From the NCBI GenBank assembly GCA_020444425.1, contig JAHLLB010000039.1, forward strand, positions 1 to 43,119: a stretch of 43,119 bases of DNA. Direction: 5' to 3'. Source of the stretch: a bacterium. Its GTDB lineage: Bacteria > Electryoneota > Electryoneia > Electryoneales > Electryoneaceae. Below the pieces are notes generated by a model. The model was given only the letters and a program-made list of their open reading frames with translations. It was not told the origin of the DNA and ran no database searches. Of the stretch, positions 16,220-23,988 are shown in pieces; within the stretch, counting starts at the first letter, position 1, and the number at the start of each line of letters is the position of its first letter. A program made the position numbers and the translations under genes.

Positions 16220-17560
16220 CTATTCGCTGTACGTCGGAGTGAACATGTCTTCGTACAACGCCTGCAGTTCACCCGACTTGATACCCTGCTTCAAAACATC
16301 CGTATTCTTACTCATCCAGTTGTGCATCGGATCGTTCGTGAGCAGCTCTTCGACATACGCGATCGCTTCCGCGTCGCCGCTTTCCTCTACAGCTGGAATA
16401 AACTCGAAGTAGAAATGCTTGCCGACTTCGTAAATCCCGTGCCACCACGCGTAGTCCGGACCCATCATCGCCGCGCCGTGACGCGCCCGCCGTCCTTCGT
16501 GATGCCACAGTTCCCAGTAAATCCACTCAATATCGTTGCTGAAGCTGGCCGGATTTTCCAGCGCTTTGTTCTTGCGCAGAATTCCCATGATCTCTGTTGC
16601 CGGTTTCGCGAACTTCTCGTTGTACATGTTCACGAGCCCGTCATACTGACGATAATGCCCCTTGTAGAATACGCCACCGTGACAGTTCTTGCAAACGTTT
16701 TGCATGTTGTCACGCTTCACATCCCAATCATCCTGCAGTTTACTCACAGGTGGCCGCAACGTCCACGAAAGCCGCGCACCCGCGTCATGCGTCACCGGCA
16801 TGTCCTTCGTCGCGGACAGGTGACAGGTCGCGCAGGTCGGCGCGACAGCATAGTCATGGCCGACAATCCACGGGTCGGCGTCCAGGTTCATCCTATCCTT
16901 GTTCGTATAATACTCGATCCCGTGCTTCGACTCCTCGTAGATCTCCTTCTGCGGATGGTCCGGGCCGAGGTGGCACTTGCCGCAGGTTTCCGGCTGACGC
17001 GCCTGCGACCGGCTGAAGCTGTGACGCACATGGCAGGCGTTGCACGAACCGAGGCTGCCGTCCGGGTTCAGCCGTCCGATGCCGGAGTTTGGCCACGAAC
17101 CCACCGCCAGCTTGTTCGGGCTGTCTGGATCAATTTCCATCTTGCCACCGTGGCACGATTCACAACCGACAATCGCCGCCGGATCTCCACCAACCACATG
17201 CGCGAGGTAAGCGTCCGCCGACTCGAGAATCTGACCGGCCTTGGCGTGGTGAGACGGTTGGAATTCGCCCGACTCCTTCTTGTGGCACGTACCGCAATCG
17301 TTGGGCGTGACCAGCGTCGCAATCCACGCGCCTTCATGCTTGAATGCGTCCGCGTCGGACCTATCCGCACCGTGACAGTCGTAGCAGGTGACGTTGTGCA
17401 TCGCGTGCTCGGAATCCCGCCATTGATGATACAATCCGGGCGAGGTTTCCTTGTGGCAGGTCATGCACTTGCCCTTGACCTGTTCGTCAATCGCGAACGA
17501 TGGTACCGCAAACATCGCCAGGATCAGCATCACGGCACACAGGATGAGGATACGCTTCAT
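16220..17560 (-). CDS. Octahaem cytochrome c of the hydroxylamine oxidoreductase family
   Basis: A secreted 446-aa protein: signal peptide at residues 1-23 (cleavage near SFA), then eight CXXCH motifs starting at 32, 59, 89, 133, 173, 193, 243 and 290, and a C-terminal haem-free helical region. The haem count, spacing and the C-terminal YAWWHGIYEV-type segment fit the HAO family (octahaem oxidoreductases). Family members either oxidise hydroxylamine or hydrazine, using a Tyr-crosslinked haem 4, or reduce nitrite or hydroxylamine where the Tyr is missing. The adjacent NapC-like quinol dehydrogenase favours the reductive role, as in epsilonproteobacterial HaoA. The crosslinking Tyr cannot be assigned without an alignment. 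A GGGGGAG ribosome site precedes ATG 17560. Confidence 0.85.
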   Translation of the reverse strand: MKRILILCAVMLILAMFAVPSFAIDEQVKGKCMTCHKETSPGLYHQWRDSEHAMHNVTCYDCHGADRSDADAFKHEGAWIATLVTPNDCGTCHKKESGEFQPSHHAKAGQILESADAYLAHVVGGDPAAIVGCESCHGGKMEIDPDSPNKLAVGSWPNSGIGRLNPDGSLGSCNACHVRHSFSRSQARQPETCGKCHLGPDHPQKEIYEESKHGIEYYTNKDRMNLDADPWIVGHDYAVAPTCATCHLSATKDMPVTHDAGARLSWTLRPPVSKLQDDWDVKRDNMQNVCKNCHGGVFYKGHYRQYDGLVNMYNEKFAKPATEIMGILRKNKALENPASFSNDIEWIYWELWHHEGRRARHGAAMMGPDYAWWHGIYEVGKHFYFEFIPAVEESGDAEAIAYVEELLTNDPMHNWMSKNTDVLKQGIKSGELQALYEDMFTPTYSE

Positions 17561-17802
17561 CGGACTGTACTCCCCCTGAAGGTGGTTGTCGACGTTGTGA
17601 TCTTCGGAACAAGCAGAGTGACATTTCCGCCAGTTGTCTGATACAAGGGTACGCTAACCGACGGATGACCTTTTTTGCCTGTGCAAAAGACGGAGGGAAG
17701 CGTTAGGAGAGGTTAACCCGAATGCCAGAGACAGAAGGTGACGTTTTCATGCGAGCTAAGTCGGGAGGCGGAACGAACAAAGCATCAGAGTCGTCGATCA
17801 TC
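17561..17802. other. Upstream region of the cytochrome operon
   Basis: This 242-base stretch must hold the promoter of the minus-strand cytochrome operon. I could not identify a convincing -35/-10 pair or an FNR/NnrR-type TTGAT-ATCAA site. No gene is seen. Confidence 0.5.
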
Positions 17803-18128
17803 ATGCCCACGACATTCATGTCGTGGCTCATCCGCCGGTAGACAATCTGGATGGTCAGTGGATTCCAGAACCATGCCCACGACATTCATGTCGTGGCTCA
17901 TCCGCAGGCTGGATAATCCGGATGGTCAGTGGATTCCAGAACCATGCCCACGACATTCATGTCGTGGCTTATCCGCCGGTAGACAATCAGGATGGTCAGT
18001 GGATTCCAGAACCATGCCCACGATATTCATGTCGTGGCTCATCCGCCGGTGGATAATCCGGATGGTTAATCGATTCCAGAACCATGCCCACGACATTCAT
18101 GTCGTGGCTCATCCGCCGGTGGATCATC
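17803..18128. repeat. Tandem array of ~70-bp units with a conserved hairpin
   Basis: Four complete units and one partial unit start at 17803, 17873, 17944, 18014 and 18084 (spacings 70, 71, 70, 70). Each begins ATGCCCACGACATTCATG and continues TCGTGG, so that CCACGACA and TGTCGTGG form an 8-bp stem with a TTCA loop. The rest of the unit holds shorter palindromes around ATCCGCCGGTGGAT and ends in GGATTCCAGAACC. In unit 4 the stem carries C to T (CCACGATA), which would still pair as G-U in RNA. Differences cluster in the middle of the unit. No cas genes, unique spacers or coding frame support another reading. Confidence 0.93.
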
Positions 18129-18288
18129 CCTGCTGACAGAGCCATCAGGGGCAGATGCCAACGTCACCACCTTGCCCTTCATGCTCCCGACTCGCCTGTG
18201 GGACGAAATCACTCATGATCCAGTTACCGCGTCAATGTATCGTTTATTTCCGATTGAGTTTTCCCCAACCTGAACAGGAGATGATCCC
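18129..18288. other. Spacer between the tandem array and the aldo/keto reductase gene
   Basis: It contains the AGGAGA ribosome site of the reductase gene just before 18289. No other feature is recognised. Confidence 0.5.
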
Positions 18289-19356
18289 ATGAGATACCGG
18301 ATACTTGGCAAGAGCGGCCTGCGTGTGTCGGAGATTTCCCTCGGCACGATGACCTTCGGCGAGGACTGGGGCTGGGGCGCGTCCAAAGAGGACAGCCGCA
18401 AGCAGTTCGACACCTTCGCCACCGCCGGCGGCAACTTTATCGATACCGCCGACATTTACACCAACGGCACCAGCGAACAGTACGTCGGCGATTTCGTTCG
18501 CTCGGATCGTGAACACTTTGTCGTCGCCACGAAATACGCCAACGCGCACCCCGGCATGGCACCGCACCACGCCAATTCCGCCGGCAACCATCGCAAGAAG
18601 ATGGTCGAATCGTTGAACGCCAGCCTGAAGCGGATGAAGCTGGATTACATCGACCTGTACTGGGTGCACATCTGGGACGGCATCACGCCCGTCGAGGAAA
18701 CCATGCGCGCGCTGGATGACATGATTCGTGCCGGCAAAATCCTCTACGTCGGCGTCAGTGACTGGCCGGCGTGGACCATCGCCCGTGCGAACGCCATCGC
18801 CGAACTGCGTGGTTGGAGCGAATTTATCGCGATGCAAATCGAATACAGCCTGATCGAACGTACCCCCGAACAGGAACTGATTCCGCTCGCACGCGCGACC
18901 GACATCGGCGTCACCACCTGGTCCCCGCTCGGTGCGGGCGCGTTGACCGGCAAGTACACCCGCGGCGACCGGGCCAGGGAAGGCCGCATCGCGCAACAGG
19001 AGTATCAGCGTCTCACGGATCGCGTTATCCGCATCGCGAAAGTGGTCGATGAGGTCGCGGATGAGCTCGGCGTGTCCTCCGCGCAGGTGGCGCTGGCGTG
19101 GCAACTGCAAACCGGCGAATTCATCCCGATTGTCGGCGCGACCAAGGTCAGCCAGATCAAGGACAACCTGAAAGCGACTGAACTGACCATCCCCAGCGAG
19201 CTGATGGACAAGCTCAACGAAGCCAGCCGTTTCGAACTCGGTTTCCCGCAGAAGTTCATCACCAACGACTTTGTGGCGAACCTGCGTCACGCCGGCCTTG
19301 TCGACCAGATCGAACCGCATCGTCCAGACGCCGGTTTCACCTTCTCACAACGCTAG
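18289..19356 (+). CDS. Aldo/keto reductase
   Basis: A 355-aa cytoplasmic NADPH-dependent oxidoreductase with a TIM-barrel fold. The catalytic tetrad is visible as D52 and Y57 (DTADIY), K82 (ATKYA) and H127 (WVHIWD). The C-terminal cofactor-binding segment IVGATKVSQIKDNL is present. The N-terminus MRYRILGKSGLRVSEISLG matches the voltage-gated potassium channel beta/YdjG-like branch of the family. An AGGAGA ribosome site lies seven bases before ATG 18289. It is monocistronic, followed by a heptamer tract and a strong hairpin. The physiological substrate is unknown. Confidence 0.93.
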   Translation: MRYRILGKSGLRVSEISLGTMTFGEDWGWGASKEDSRKQFDTFATAGGNFIDTADIYTNGTSEQYVGDFVRSDREHFVVATKYANAHPGMAPHHANSAGNHRKKMVESLNASLKRMKLDYIDLYWVHIWDGITPVEETMRALDDMIRAGKILYVGVSDWPAWTIARANAIAELRGWSEFIAMQIEYSLIERTPEQELIPLARATDIGVTTWSPLGAGALTGKYTRGDRAREGRIAQQEYQRLTDRVIRIAKVVDEVADELGVSSAQVALAWQLQTGEFIPIVGATKVSQIKDNLKATELTIPSELMDKLNEASRFELGFPQKFITNDFVANLRHAGLVDQIEPHRPDAGFTFSQR

Positions 19357-19357
19357 G

Positions 19358-19399
19358 CGAGTGGTGAGTGCAGAGTTAGAGTGAGGAGTGGTGAGTGAG
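19358..19399. repeat. Heptamer tract (GTGAGTG type) after the aldo/keto reductase gene
   Basis: Degenerate 7-bp units GAGTGGT, GAGTGCA, GAGTTAG and similar begin two bases after the stop codon and run into the hairpin at 19400. Confidence 0.8.
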
Positions 19400-19427
19400 A
19401 ACGGGACAGGGTTATCCCTGTCCCGTT
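19400..19427. terminator. 12-bp perfect hairpin between convergent genes
   Basis: AACGGGACAGGG (19400-19411) pairs perfectly with CCCTGTCCCGTT (19416-19427) around a TTAT loop. It serves the end of the reductase gene (+) and probably also of the small membrane protein gene (-). Confidence 0.75.
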
Positions 19428-19457
19428 GATCGCCTTAAAACCGCACATCCCCACCCA

Positions 19458-19823
19458 CTAAAACCGGTCCGCGCCCCGTATACCCAGCAGGAACCACAGC
19501 ACAACCACCACCAGCGCGAGAATCGCGGTGAGCGTGAAACGCAGCAAGACGTGATCGGCGACAGTTTCGCCCGGGCTTGGCACGACGAAGATGATCGCCG
19601 CGATGAACGGCGCGATAATCAGACGGGATTTCAAGTCCAGGTAAAACCAGGCCGGCAGCGGTCGTTCGCCGAAAATCGCCTGAAAAAACGCCTGGTCGAA
19701 CCAGTCGAGGAACCAGTCCCAGGTGAAATACGGAAGCAGGATCACTGCCGCGATAATCAGCCGGTTCTTGAGACCGTAAATAACCGCTGGATCCACATTG
19801 GATACCACATCAAGCAGCACCAC
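19458..19823 (-). CDS. Small membrane protein with an internal duplication
   Basis: A 121-aa protein that I do not recognise. Three hydrophobic helices are visible (about residues 23-37, 66-82 and 92-113). Two segments resemble each other, GLKNRLIIAAVILLPYF near residue 17 and DLKSRLIIAPFIAAIIF near residue 63, suggesting duplication of an LKxRLIIA plus helix unit. A Trp/Phe-rich loop lies between them. GTG 19823 has a GGGGGA ribosome site. It lies downstream of ssb on the same strand but is separated by a heptamer tract and a terminator-like hairpin, so it is probably its own unit. Confidence 0.6.
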   Translation of the reverse strand: MVLLDVVSNVDPAVIYGLKNRLIIAAVILLPYFTWDWFLDWFDQAFFQAIFGERPLPAWFYLDLKSRLIIAPFIAAIIFVVPSPGETVADHVLLRFTLTAILALVVVVLWFLLGIRGADRF

Positions 19824-19898
19824 GACTCAATCCCCCGGGAACCTTCGTCCTGTGATCAAGAAAAAATACGCCATGCACCGGGCACCGTTGCAGCGAAA

Positions 19899-19926
19899 AC
19901 TGCCACGGACGGTTGTCCGTGACAGT
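19899..19926 (-). terminator. Terminator of the ssb unit
   Basis: CACGGAC and GTCCGTG pair around a four-base loop and the stem extends by four more pairs after one mismatch. Read on the minus strand it is followed by TTTT. It lies beyond the heptamer tract downstream of ssb. Confidence 0.65.
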
Positions 19927-19933
19927 CAGGATA

Positions 19934-19964
19934 TCACTCACCACTCACCACTCATCACTCACAG
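19934..19964. repeat. Heptamer tract (GTGAGTG type on the minus strand) after ssb
   Basis: Four to five CACTCAC-type units on the plus strand correspond to GTGAGTG on the coding strand of ssb, beginning about 10 bases after its stop codon. Confidence 0.85.
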
Positions 19965-19974
19965 CTGGTGTTCA

Positions 19975-20535
19975 TCAGAACGGCAGGTCGTCATCGTCAT
20001 TGCCGCCGAAGTTCTGATCCTGGCCGCCGCCGCTCTGGCCACCGCCGCCCTGATCGCCCGGGTCGATGGGCTCATAGTACGGGCCATCCTGCGGTTGCTG
20101 CTGCTGCTTGGAACGTTGGCGCGCGCCACCCTGGCCGCCGCCTTGTCCGCCACCGCCGCCCTGCTGGCGTTGCTGGCCGCCGCCACCCTGACCACCGCCA
20201 CCACCTTCGCTGCGGCTGGACAGCATCTGGAAATTGTTGACGACGATATCGGTCGCGTAGCGCTTCTGGCCATCCTGGCCTTCCCACGAACGGTAATTGA
20301 TCTCACCGTCAACATAAATCCGGGAGCCCTTGCGCAGGTACTCGTTCGCAATTTCGGCCGATTTCCGCCAGAACACGAGGTTGTGCCATTCGGTCTGTTC
20401 ACGCTTCTCGCCGGAGGCCGAGGTCCACTTCTTCGTCGTTGCCAGCGATACCTTTGTCACCGCAACGCCGCTTGGTGTATACGACATCTCCGGATCTTTA
20501 CCCAGATTACCGATCAGGATTACCTTGTTGACCAC
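19975..20535 (-). CDS. ssb: Single-stranded DNA-binding protein SSB
   Basis: A 186-aa cytoplasmic protein that coats single-stranded DNA during replication and repair. Residues 1-105 form the OB fold (VILIGNLGKDPE, then WHNLVFWRKSAEIA). A long linker rich in Gly and Gln follows (about 110-175). The C-terminus is an acidic tip DDDDLPF, the conserved docking site for repair proteins. GTG 20535 is preceded by GGAG. The gene follows VanZ-like by 42 bases and may share its transcript. Downstream come a heptamer tract and hairpin. Confidence 0.97.
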   Translation of the reverse strand: MVNKVILIGNLGKDPEMSYTPSGVAVTKVSLATTKKWTSASGEKREQTEWHNLVFWRKSAEIANEYLRKGSRIYVDGEINYRSWEGQDGQKRYATDIVVNNFQMLSSRSEGGGGGQGGGGQQRQQGGGGGQGGGQGGARQRSKQQQQPQDGPYYEPIDPGDQGGGGQSGGGQDQNFGGNDDDDLPF

Positions 20536-20577
20536 GATTCGTCTCCGCCGTTTTTCGTCATCGTTCGCACAGCCCGG

Positions 20578-20946
20578 TCAGGCCGCACGCCGACGTCTTC
20601 TCAACCAATGAAACATGCCCCAGGTTCCCACACCGGACCCGATCACATCGGCAATCCAGTCGTATACATCCGGGAAACGCCCGGGCACAAAGATCTGATG
20701 CAATTCATCCGTAACGCCGTAACCTACACAGAAAGCGAAGATAATCCAAGGCGCGACACCGGCCTCAAACCACCCCCGCATGGCCAGCATGCCGAGCACT
20801 GCATACGCGACAATGTGCAGCACTTTGTCGAATCCGAGCGGAGCCTGCACATACGGCAACTCGTCGCCCGGAATCGACGATAGCGCAAACAAAACCGCCA
20901 CCCAGGCCAACGCCGGCCAGATCCGCTTCCACGGCCACTGCTGCAT
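20578..20946 (-). CDS. VanZ-like membrane protein
   Basis: A 122-aa inner-membrane protein of the VanZ-like family. Family features visible are an N-terminal helix followed by LSSIPGDELP, then DKVLHIVAYAVLG, and the conserved TDELHQIFVPGRFPDVYDW motif. About four helices and a basic C-terminus (RRRRRAA) are present. VanZ itself affects teicoplanin sensitivity in enterococci; stand-alone homologues have no defined role, and resistance should not be inferred. It starts eight bases after the stop of the endonuclease/phosphatase-fold gene, suggesting co-transcription. Confidence 0.85.
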   Translation of the reverse strand: MQQWPWKRIWPALAWVAVLFALSSIPGDELPYVQAPLGFDKVLHIVAYAVLGMLAMRGWFEAGVAPWIIFAFCVGYGVTDELHQIFVPGRFPDVYDWIADVIGSGVGTWGMFHWLRRRRRAA

Positions 20947-20954
20947 CCGGCCGG

Positions 20955-22445
20955 TTACCGCGGCAACACGTCCACAACCACCGGCAGGTGATCGGACGCT
21001 TCCGGGTTCGCTTCCCGCGTCAAGCCCAACTCATCCAGTTTCGCCTGCGGCAGCAGACGGGTGTCGAAGATGAAGCTGTGCGGAATCTCGAGATTCGAGT
21101 CGCTGTACACGATGTAATCCAGCTTGCCCGGCCCGTACGAACTGTCCTCAGCCCGCCACGTGTACACCAGGTTGTGATACAGATGGCGCGGGAAGAGGTC
21201 GGTCAATGCTGTCCCATCCGCATCCGGACCGAAGGCCGGCAGGTAAGCGTCGTTCACGATCTGGCCCTCGACCAGCGTAACCAACTGCTGCTGCAAACCC
21301 ACCAGGTTCATGTCGCCGGTGATGACGACAGGAGTGTCCACGCCCACGTTGATCGGGCCGGATCCCTGACGCGCGTCACGCAGGAACGCCATGAACGCGT
21401 CGATTTCCTTCTGCCGCTTTTCGTCCTTGCCGCAGCACGGCGCGTGGGCACCGATCACGAACAGCGGCGAGCTCCAGTTTTGCGGCATCTGCAGCAGGTA
21501 CGCCGTCGCGCGGGCGTCCGGGATATCGACACACTCGAGAATCGGCCACTTGCTGAGCACGATGATGTCCGCGCCCTGACGGTCGGCGTGCCAGTGCTGT
21601 CCGTCCGGTAACGGACGCCACTGGTCAAACAGATCCGCCGCGACCTGTGCCGGAGTGTCCCACACTTCGACCAGCGTCACAATGTCCGGGTCGAGCACGT
21701 CGAAGATCGGATCAAACTTCTCCGGCCGTTCGACGATGCCATCGTGCAGGATGTTCCAGGTGACCATGCGGACCGCATCCTCGCTGGTCCGGTCCATGCT
21801 CAGCGGGGCAGGTTTACCCGCGTCCGCCGTCAGATCAACCGCTATAAATCCCGAATCCGGAATGCGATCAAGCCCGCCCTCTTCCGGCATGCTGAGGAAG
21901 GCGATCCCCACCGTGGTGCCGGGGAAGAGGGGGTGGTCGTGAACAGCGGCATCCAGCGGAATCGACACCTCGAAGAAATCCGAGGTCACCGTCGGCGCAG
22001 TCACGATACCCACATCACCATACTTGAATGACTCTGACTTGTTGTCGATGGAAATCAATCCGTTCCGCTGCCCGAACCGCCAGACGACATCCACGCCGCT
22101 GAATCCACCCGCACGGCCGGTCCCGGGGTCGTTGTCGGTGTCCAGCAACAGCTGCAGGTTGCTGTAATTCTGCAGGCTGAGGACGGTGTTCACGTTCACC
22201 CGCAACAGCAACTGGTTGTTCTGCACCTGCACGCGCACGGTATCAAAGTCGATCCCGTCGGACGCCGCATCGCCCAGTCCTTCCACAATCGGCGGAACCT
22301 GGTCCATCGCTTCCAGCGCACGGCCATCCACCATCGCCAGGTCAGAGCTGGCCACCGTCATCGTCTCTTCCGGTGACTGTTGCCCGCAACCGGCGTACAA
22401 CGCGACCAGCAACATTCCGGCCACGATCAATTTCCAAGCGTTCAT
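20955..22445 (-). CDS. Endonuclease/exonuclease/phosphatase-family lipoprotein
   Basis: A 496-aa exported lipoprotein. A signal peptide ends in the lipobox LYAGC, with Cys about 20 residues from the ATG at 22445. Residues about 30-225 form a beta-rich domain resembling a carbohydrate-binding or DOMON-like fold (LLLDTDNDPGTGRAGG). The C-terminal half is an EEP catalytic domain with TWNILHDG, a Glu in VTLVEVWD, GAHAPCC, ITGDMNL, KLDYIV and SDHLPV, the metal and catalytic set of this superfamily. The start at 22445 is favoured by GGAGAA upstream and because it gives a standard signal peptide; ATG 22475 would add ten residues. The substrate could be nucleic acid, a phospholipid or an inositol phosphate. 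Confidence 0.85.
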   Translation of the reverse strand: MNAWKLIVAGMLLVALYAGCGQQSPEETMTVASSDLAMVDGRALEAMDQVPPIVEGLGDAASDGIDFDTVRVQVQNNQLLLRVNVNTVLSLQNYSNLQLLLDTDNDPGTGRAGGFSGVDVVWRFGQRNGLISIDNKSESFKYGDVGIVTAPTVTSDFFEVSIPLDAAVHDHPLFPGTTVGIAFLSMPEEGGLDRIPDSGFIAVDLTADAGKPAPLSMDRTSEDAVRMVTWNILHDGIVERPEKFDPIFDVLDPDIVTLVEVWDTPAQVAADLFDQWRPLPDGQHWHADRQGADIIVLSKWPILECVDIPDARATAYLLQMPQNWSSPLFVIGAHAPCCGKDEKRQKEIDAFMAFLRDARQGSGPINVGVDTPVVITGDMNLVGLQQQLVTLVEGQIVNDAYLPAFGPDADGTALTDLFPRHLYHNLVYTWRAEDSSYGPGKLDYIVYSDSNLEIPHSFIFDTRLLPQAKLDELGLTREANPEASDHLPVVVDVLPR

Positions 22446-22561
22446 CGCTACGTTCTCCAACACTGGGACGTTCATGTTCGCGGGAAGGTACGCGCAGATT
22501 CACCTTTCCGGCGAGCCGAGAGCCCGGTTCCAGACAGCTCCAGTGGTCAATTTCGTGATAG

Positions 22562-22586
22562 CCGGTTGTACGTTCCCTGTAACCGG
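22562..22586. promoter_or_regulatory. Inverted repeat between divergent genes
   Basis: CCGGTT (22562-22567) and AACCGG (22581-22586) lie symmetrically in the gap between the EEP lipoprotein (-) and the DUF4097-like gene (+). The position suits a shared operator; there is no further support. Confidence 0.3.
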
Positions 22587-22640
22587 AGTTGTCTCGTGAG
22601 CGTCACACACGGGAAGCTACACACCCAGGGGAGGAAAACC

Positions 22641-23516
22641 ATGTCACGCGCAACAGTATCGCTCGTTATCGCTGTTTTTTTTGGACTGCTGTCGGTGCAG
22701 GCAAGCGCCGCCAAAACACACCGCTACAATCTCGATGAAACCTATCCCATTGCTGCGGATGGAACACTGTATCTCAGCACCGATGACGCCGAAGTATCCA
22801 TTATCGGCGAGGATCGCGATGATGTTCACGTCGTCGTGCATCATACCTGGCACATCAGCGGCGTCAGTTCGAGCGGTGGGGAAGACTTCGAAATCATTGT
22901 CACCGAAGAGAATGGCAACCTGCGGATCCGTGAAGCGGACACCGGCGGTATCACCATCATGATGGGATCAATCCGCGAAGAATACACCATCGACATCCAC
23001 GCCCCGAAAACCATCGACCTGCGCTTGCGCGGTGAGGACGATGACTACCGCGTCCGCAACTTCTCCGGCGACGTTCGCATGGACATGGAAGACGGCGATG
23101 CGCTGCTGCTCGAGATGACGGGCTCGCATTTCGAACTCGGCGTGGAGGATGGCCGCATTGACCTCAACGGCGGTGCCGGAATCCTGGACCTGTTCGCCGA
23201 AGATGGCTCGATCACGGTGGAAAACGGGAAATTCAAGGACGTGCACGGTACGGTTGAAGACGGCGAAATTGTCGTTGAAACCAGCCTTTCGGACGACGGC
23301 AGCTACCGGATGAAGGCCGACGACGGCAGCGTCGAACTGCGTGTACTCGATGGCGGTGGCACCTTCCGGCTCGAATACGAAGACGGCGGCACACGCGTTG
23401 GCCGCGACTTCGAACTCATCGACGAGAACGACTACTACGAGGAGTACGAGCTGCCCGGCGGCGAGGCGAACGTGCGGATGAGCGTCGAAGACGGACGCAT
23501 CATTCTACGCAACTAG
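22641..23516 (+). CDS. Secreted DUF4097-like beta-repeat protein
   Basis: A 291-aa exported protein: signal peptide at residues 1-23 (cleavage near ASAA), then a beta-strand-rich domain of short repeats around a DG or EDG turn (VEDGRIDL, AEDGSITV, VEDGEIVV, ADDGSVEL, VEDGRIIL). This is the pattern of DUF4097/putative-adhesin proteins, which form a beta-solenoid. It is strongly acidic. ATG 22641 has GGGGAGGA seven bases upstream; the frame stays open back to 22380, but that extension has no signal peptide at its start and overlaps the divergent gene. No lipobox is seen, so the protein is probably periplasmic or surface-released. Function unknown. Confidence 0.82.
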   Translation: MSRATVSLVIAVFFGLLSVQASAAKTHRYNLDETYPIAADGTLYLSTDDAEVSIIGEDRDDVHVVVHHTWHISGVSSSGGEDFEIIVTEENGNLRIREADTGGITIMMGSIREEYTIDIHAPKTIDLRLRGEDDDYRVRNFSGDVRMDMEDGDALLLEMTGSHFELGVEDGRIDLNGGAGILDLFAEDGSITVENGKFKDVHGTVEDGEIVVETSLSDDGSYRMKADDGSVELRVLDGGGTFRLEYEDGGTRVGRDFELIDENDYYEEYELPGGEANVRMSVEDGRIILRN

Positions 23517-23521
23517 GCTTC

Positions 23522-23621
23522 GGGCTGTGGGCAATGGGCTATGGGCTATGGGCTGTGGGCAATGGGCTATAGGCTATGGGCTGTGGGCAATCGGCTATAG
23601 GCTATGGGCTGGAGGCTGTAG
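23522..23621. repeat. Heptamer tract with a 28-bp higher-order period
   Basis: Fourteen 7-bp units (complement of the TAGCCCA tracts) follow the DUF4097-like stop codon. A block of four units, GGGCTGT, GGGCAAT and then two GGCTAT-type units, is repeated three times, so the tract has a 28-bp period built on the 7-bp one. Confidence 0.93.
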
Positions 23622-23627
23622 AAAAAT

Positions 23628-23653
23628 GGTCGTGCCTGATCACAGGCACGACC
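23628..23653 (+). terminator. 11-bp perfect hairpin after the DUF4097-like gene
   Basis: GGTCGTGCCTG (23628-23638) pairs with CAGGCACGACC (23643-23653) around an ATCA loop, immediately after the heptamer tract. The following sequence is GTGTTATTCTCC, a weak T-rich tail. Confidence 0.7.
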
Positions 23654-23747
23654 GTGTTATTCTCCTTGATAGACGCACTGTGTCGGGCCTGCAGCTAACC
23701 CTTGCGCGAGGTGAGGGGGTCGGTACACAAACCGTTATTGAACACGT

Positions 23748-23885
23748 ACGTCATTCCGAACGGAACGAAGAGAAGTGAGGAAGATCCAGCCACGCACCAG
23801 ATACAGGATGCCAACCGGTTTAGCATAACCTGTTGATAACCTGGATCTTCTTCAGCCGCAAACGAACGCGTCTTCAGAATGACGT
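23748..23885. repeat. 138-bp element with imperfect terminal inverted repeats
   Basis: ACGTCATTCCGAA (23748-23760) and TTCAGAATGACGT (23873-23885) are inverted ends with one mismatch. Internally GAGGAAGATCCAG (23777-23789) matches CTGGATCTTCTTC (23841-23853) in inverted orientation, again with one mismatch. The outer sequence resembles the GTCATTC-CGAA-GAAG intergenic repeats seen in many bacterial genomes. It encodes nothing and is probably a non-autonomous or REP-type element. Confidence 0.6.
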
Positions 23886-23952
23886 AGCTGCCAACTGCCG
23901 GTGTATTCCGGATTGCTCAATTGCATCAGCTGGTCGTGAAAAGACAGAGAAT

Positions 23953-23978
23953 GGCCGTGTCCAGACTCAGACACGGCC
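23953..23978 (-). terminator. Hairpin after the initiating glycosyltransferase gene
   Basis: GGCCGTGTC (23953-23961) pairs perfectly with GACACGGCC (23970-23978) around an eight-base loop. It lies beyond the heptamer tract downstream of the minus-strand gene ending at 24023. Confidence 0.6.
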
Positions 23979-23988
23979 GTTTGTGTTT

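Noticed and set aside
17803..18128. CRISPR array
   Set aside because: The units repeat as a whole, including the supposed spacers, which are nearly the same in each copy. The period is about 70 with no unique spacers, and there are no cas genes in the window.
17738..18136. Protein-coding frames of 132 and 77 residues through the tandem array
   Set aside because: They arise because the repeat lacks stops in some frames. Unit lengths of 70 and 71 shift the frame between copies, and there is no ribosome site or coding bias.
20578..20946. VanZ as part of a glycopeptide resistance cluster
   Set aside because: No vanHAX or vanRS genes are nearby. Stand-alone VanZ-like proteins are common and of unknown role.
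22380..22640. An 87-residue N-terminal extension of the DUF4097-like protein
   Set aside because: It would overlap the start of the divergent lipoprotein gene. The internal ATG 22641 has a strong ribosome site and begins a signal peptide.
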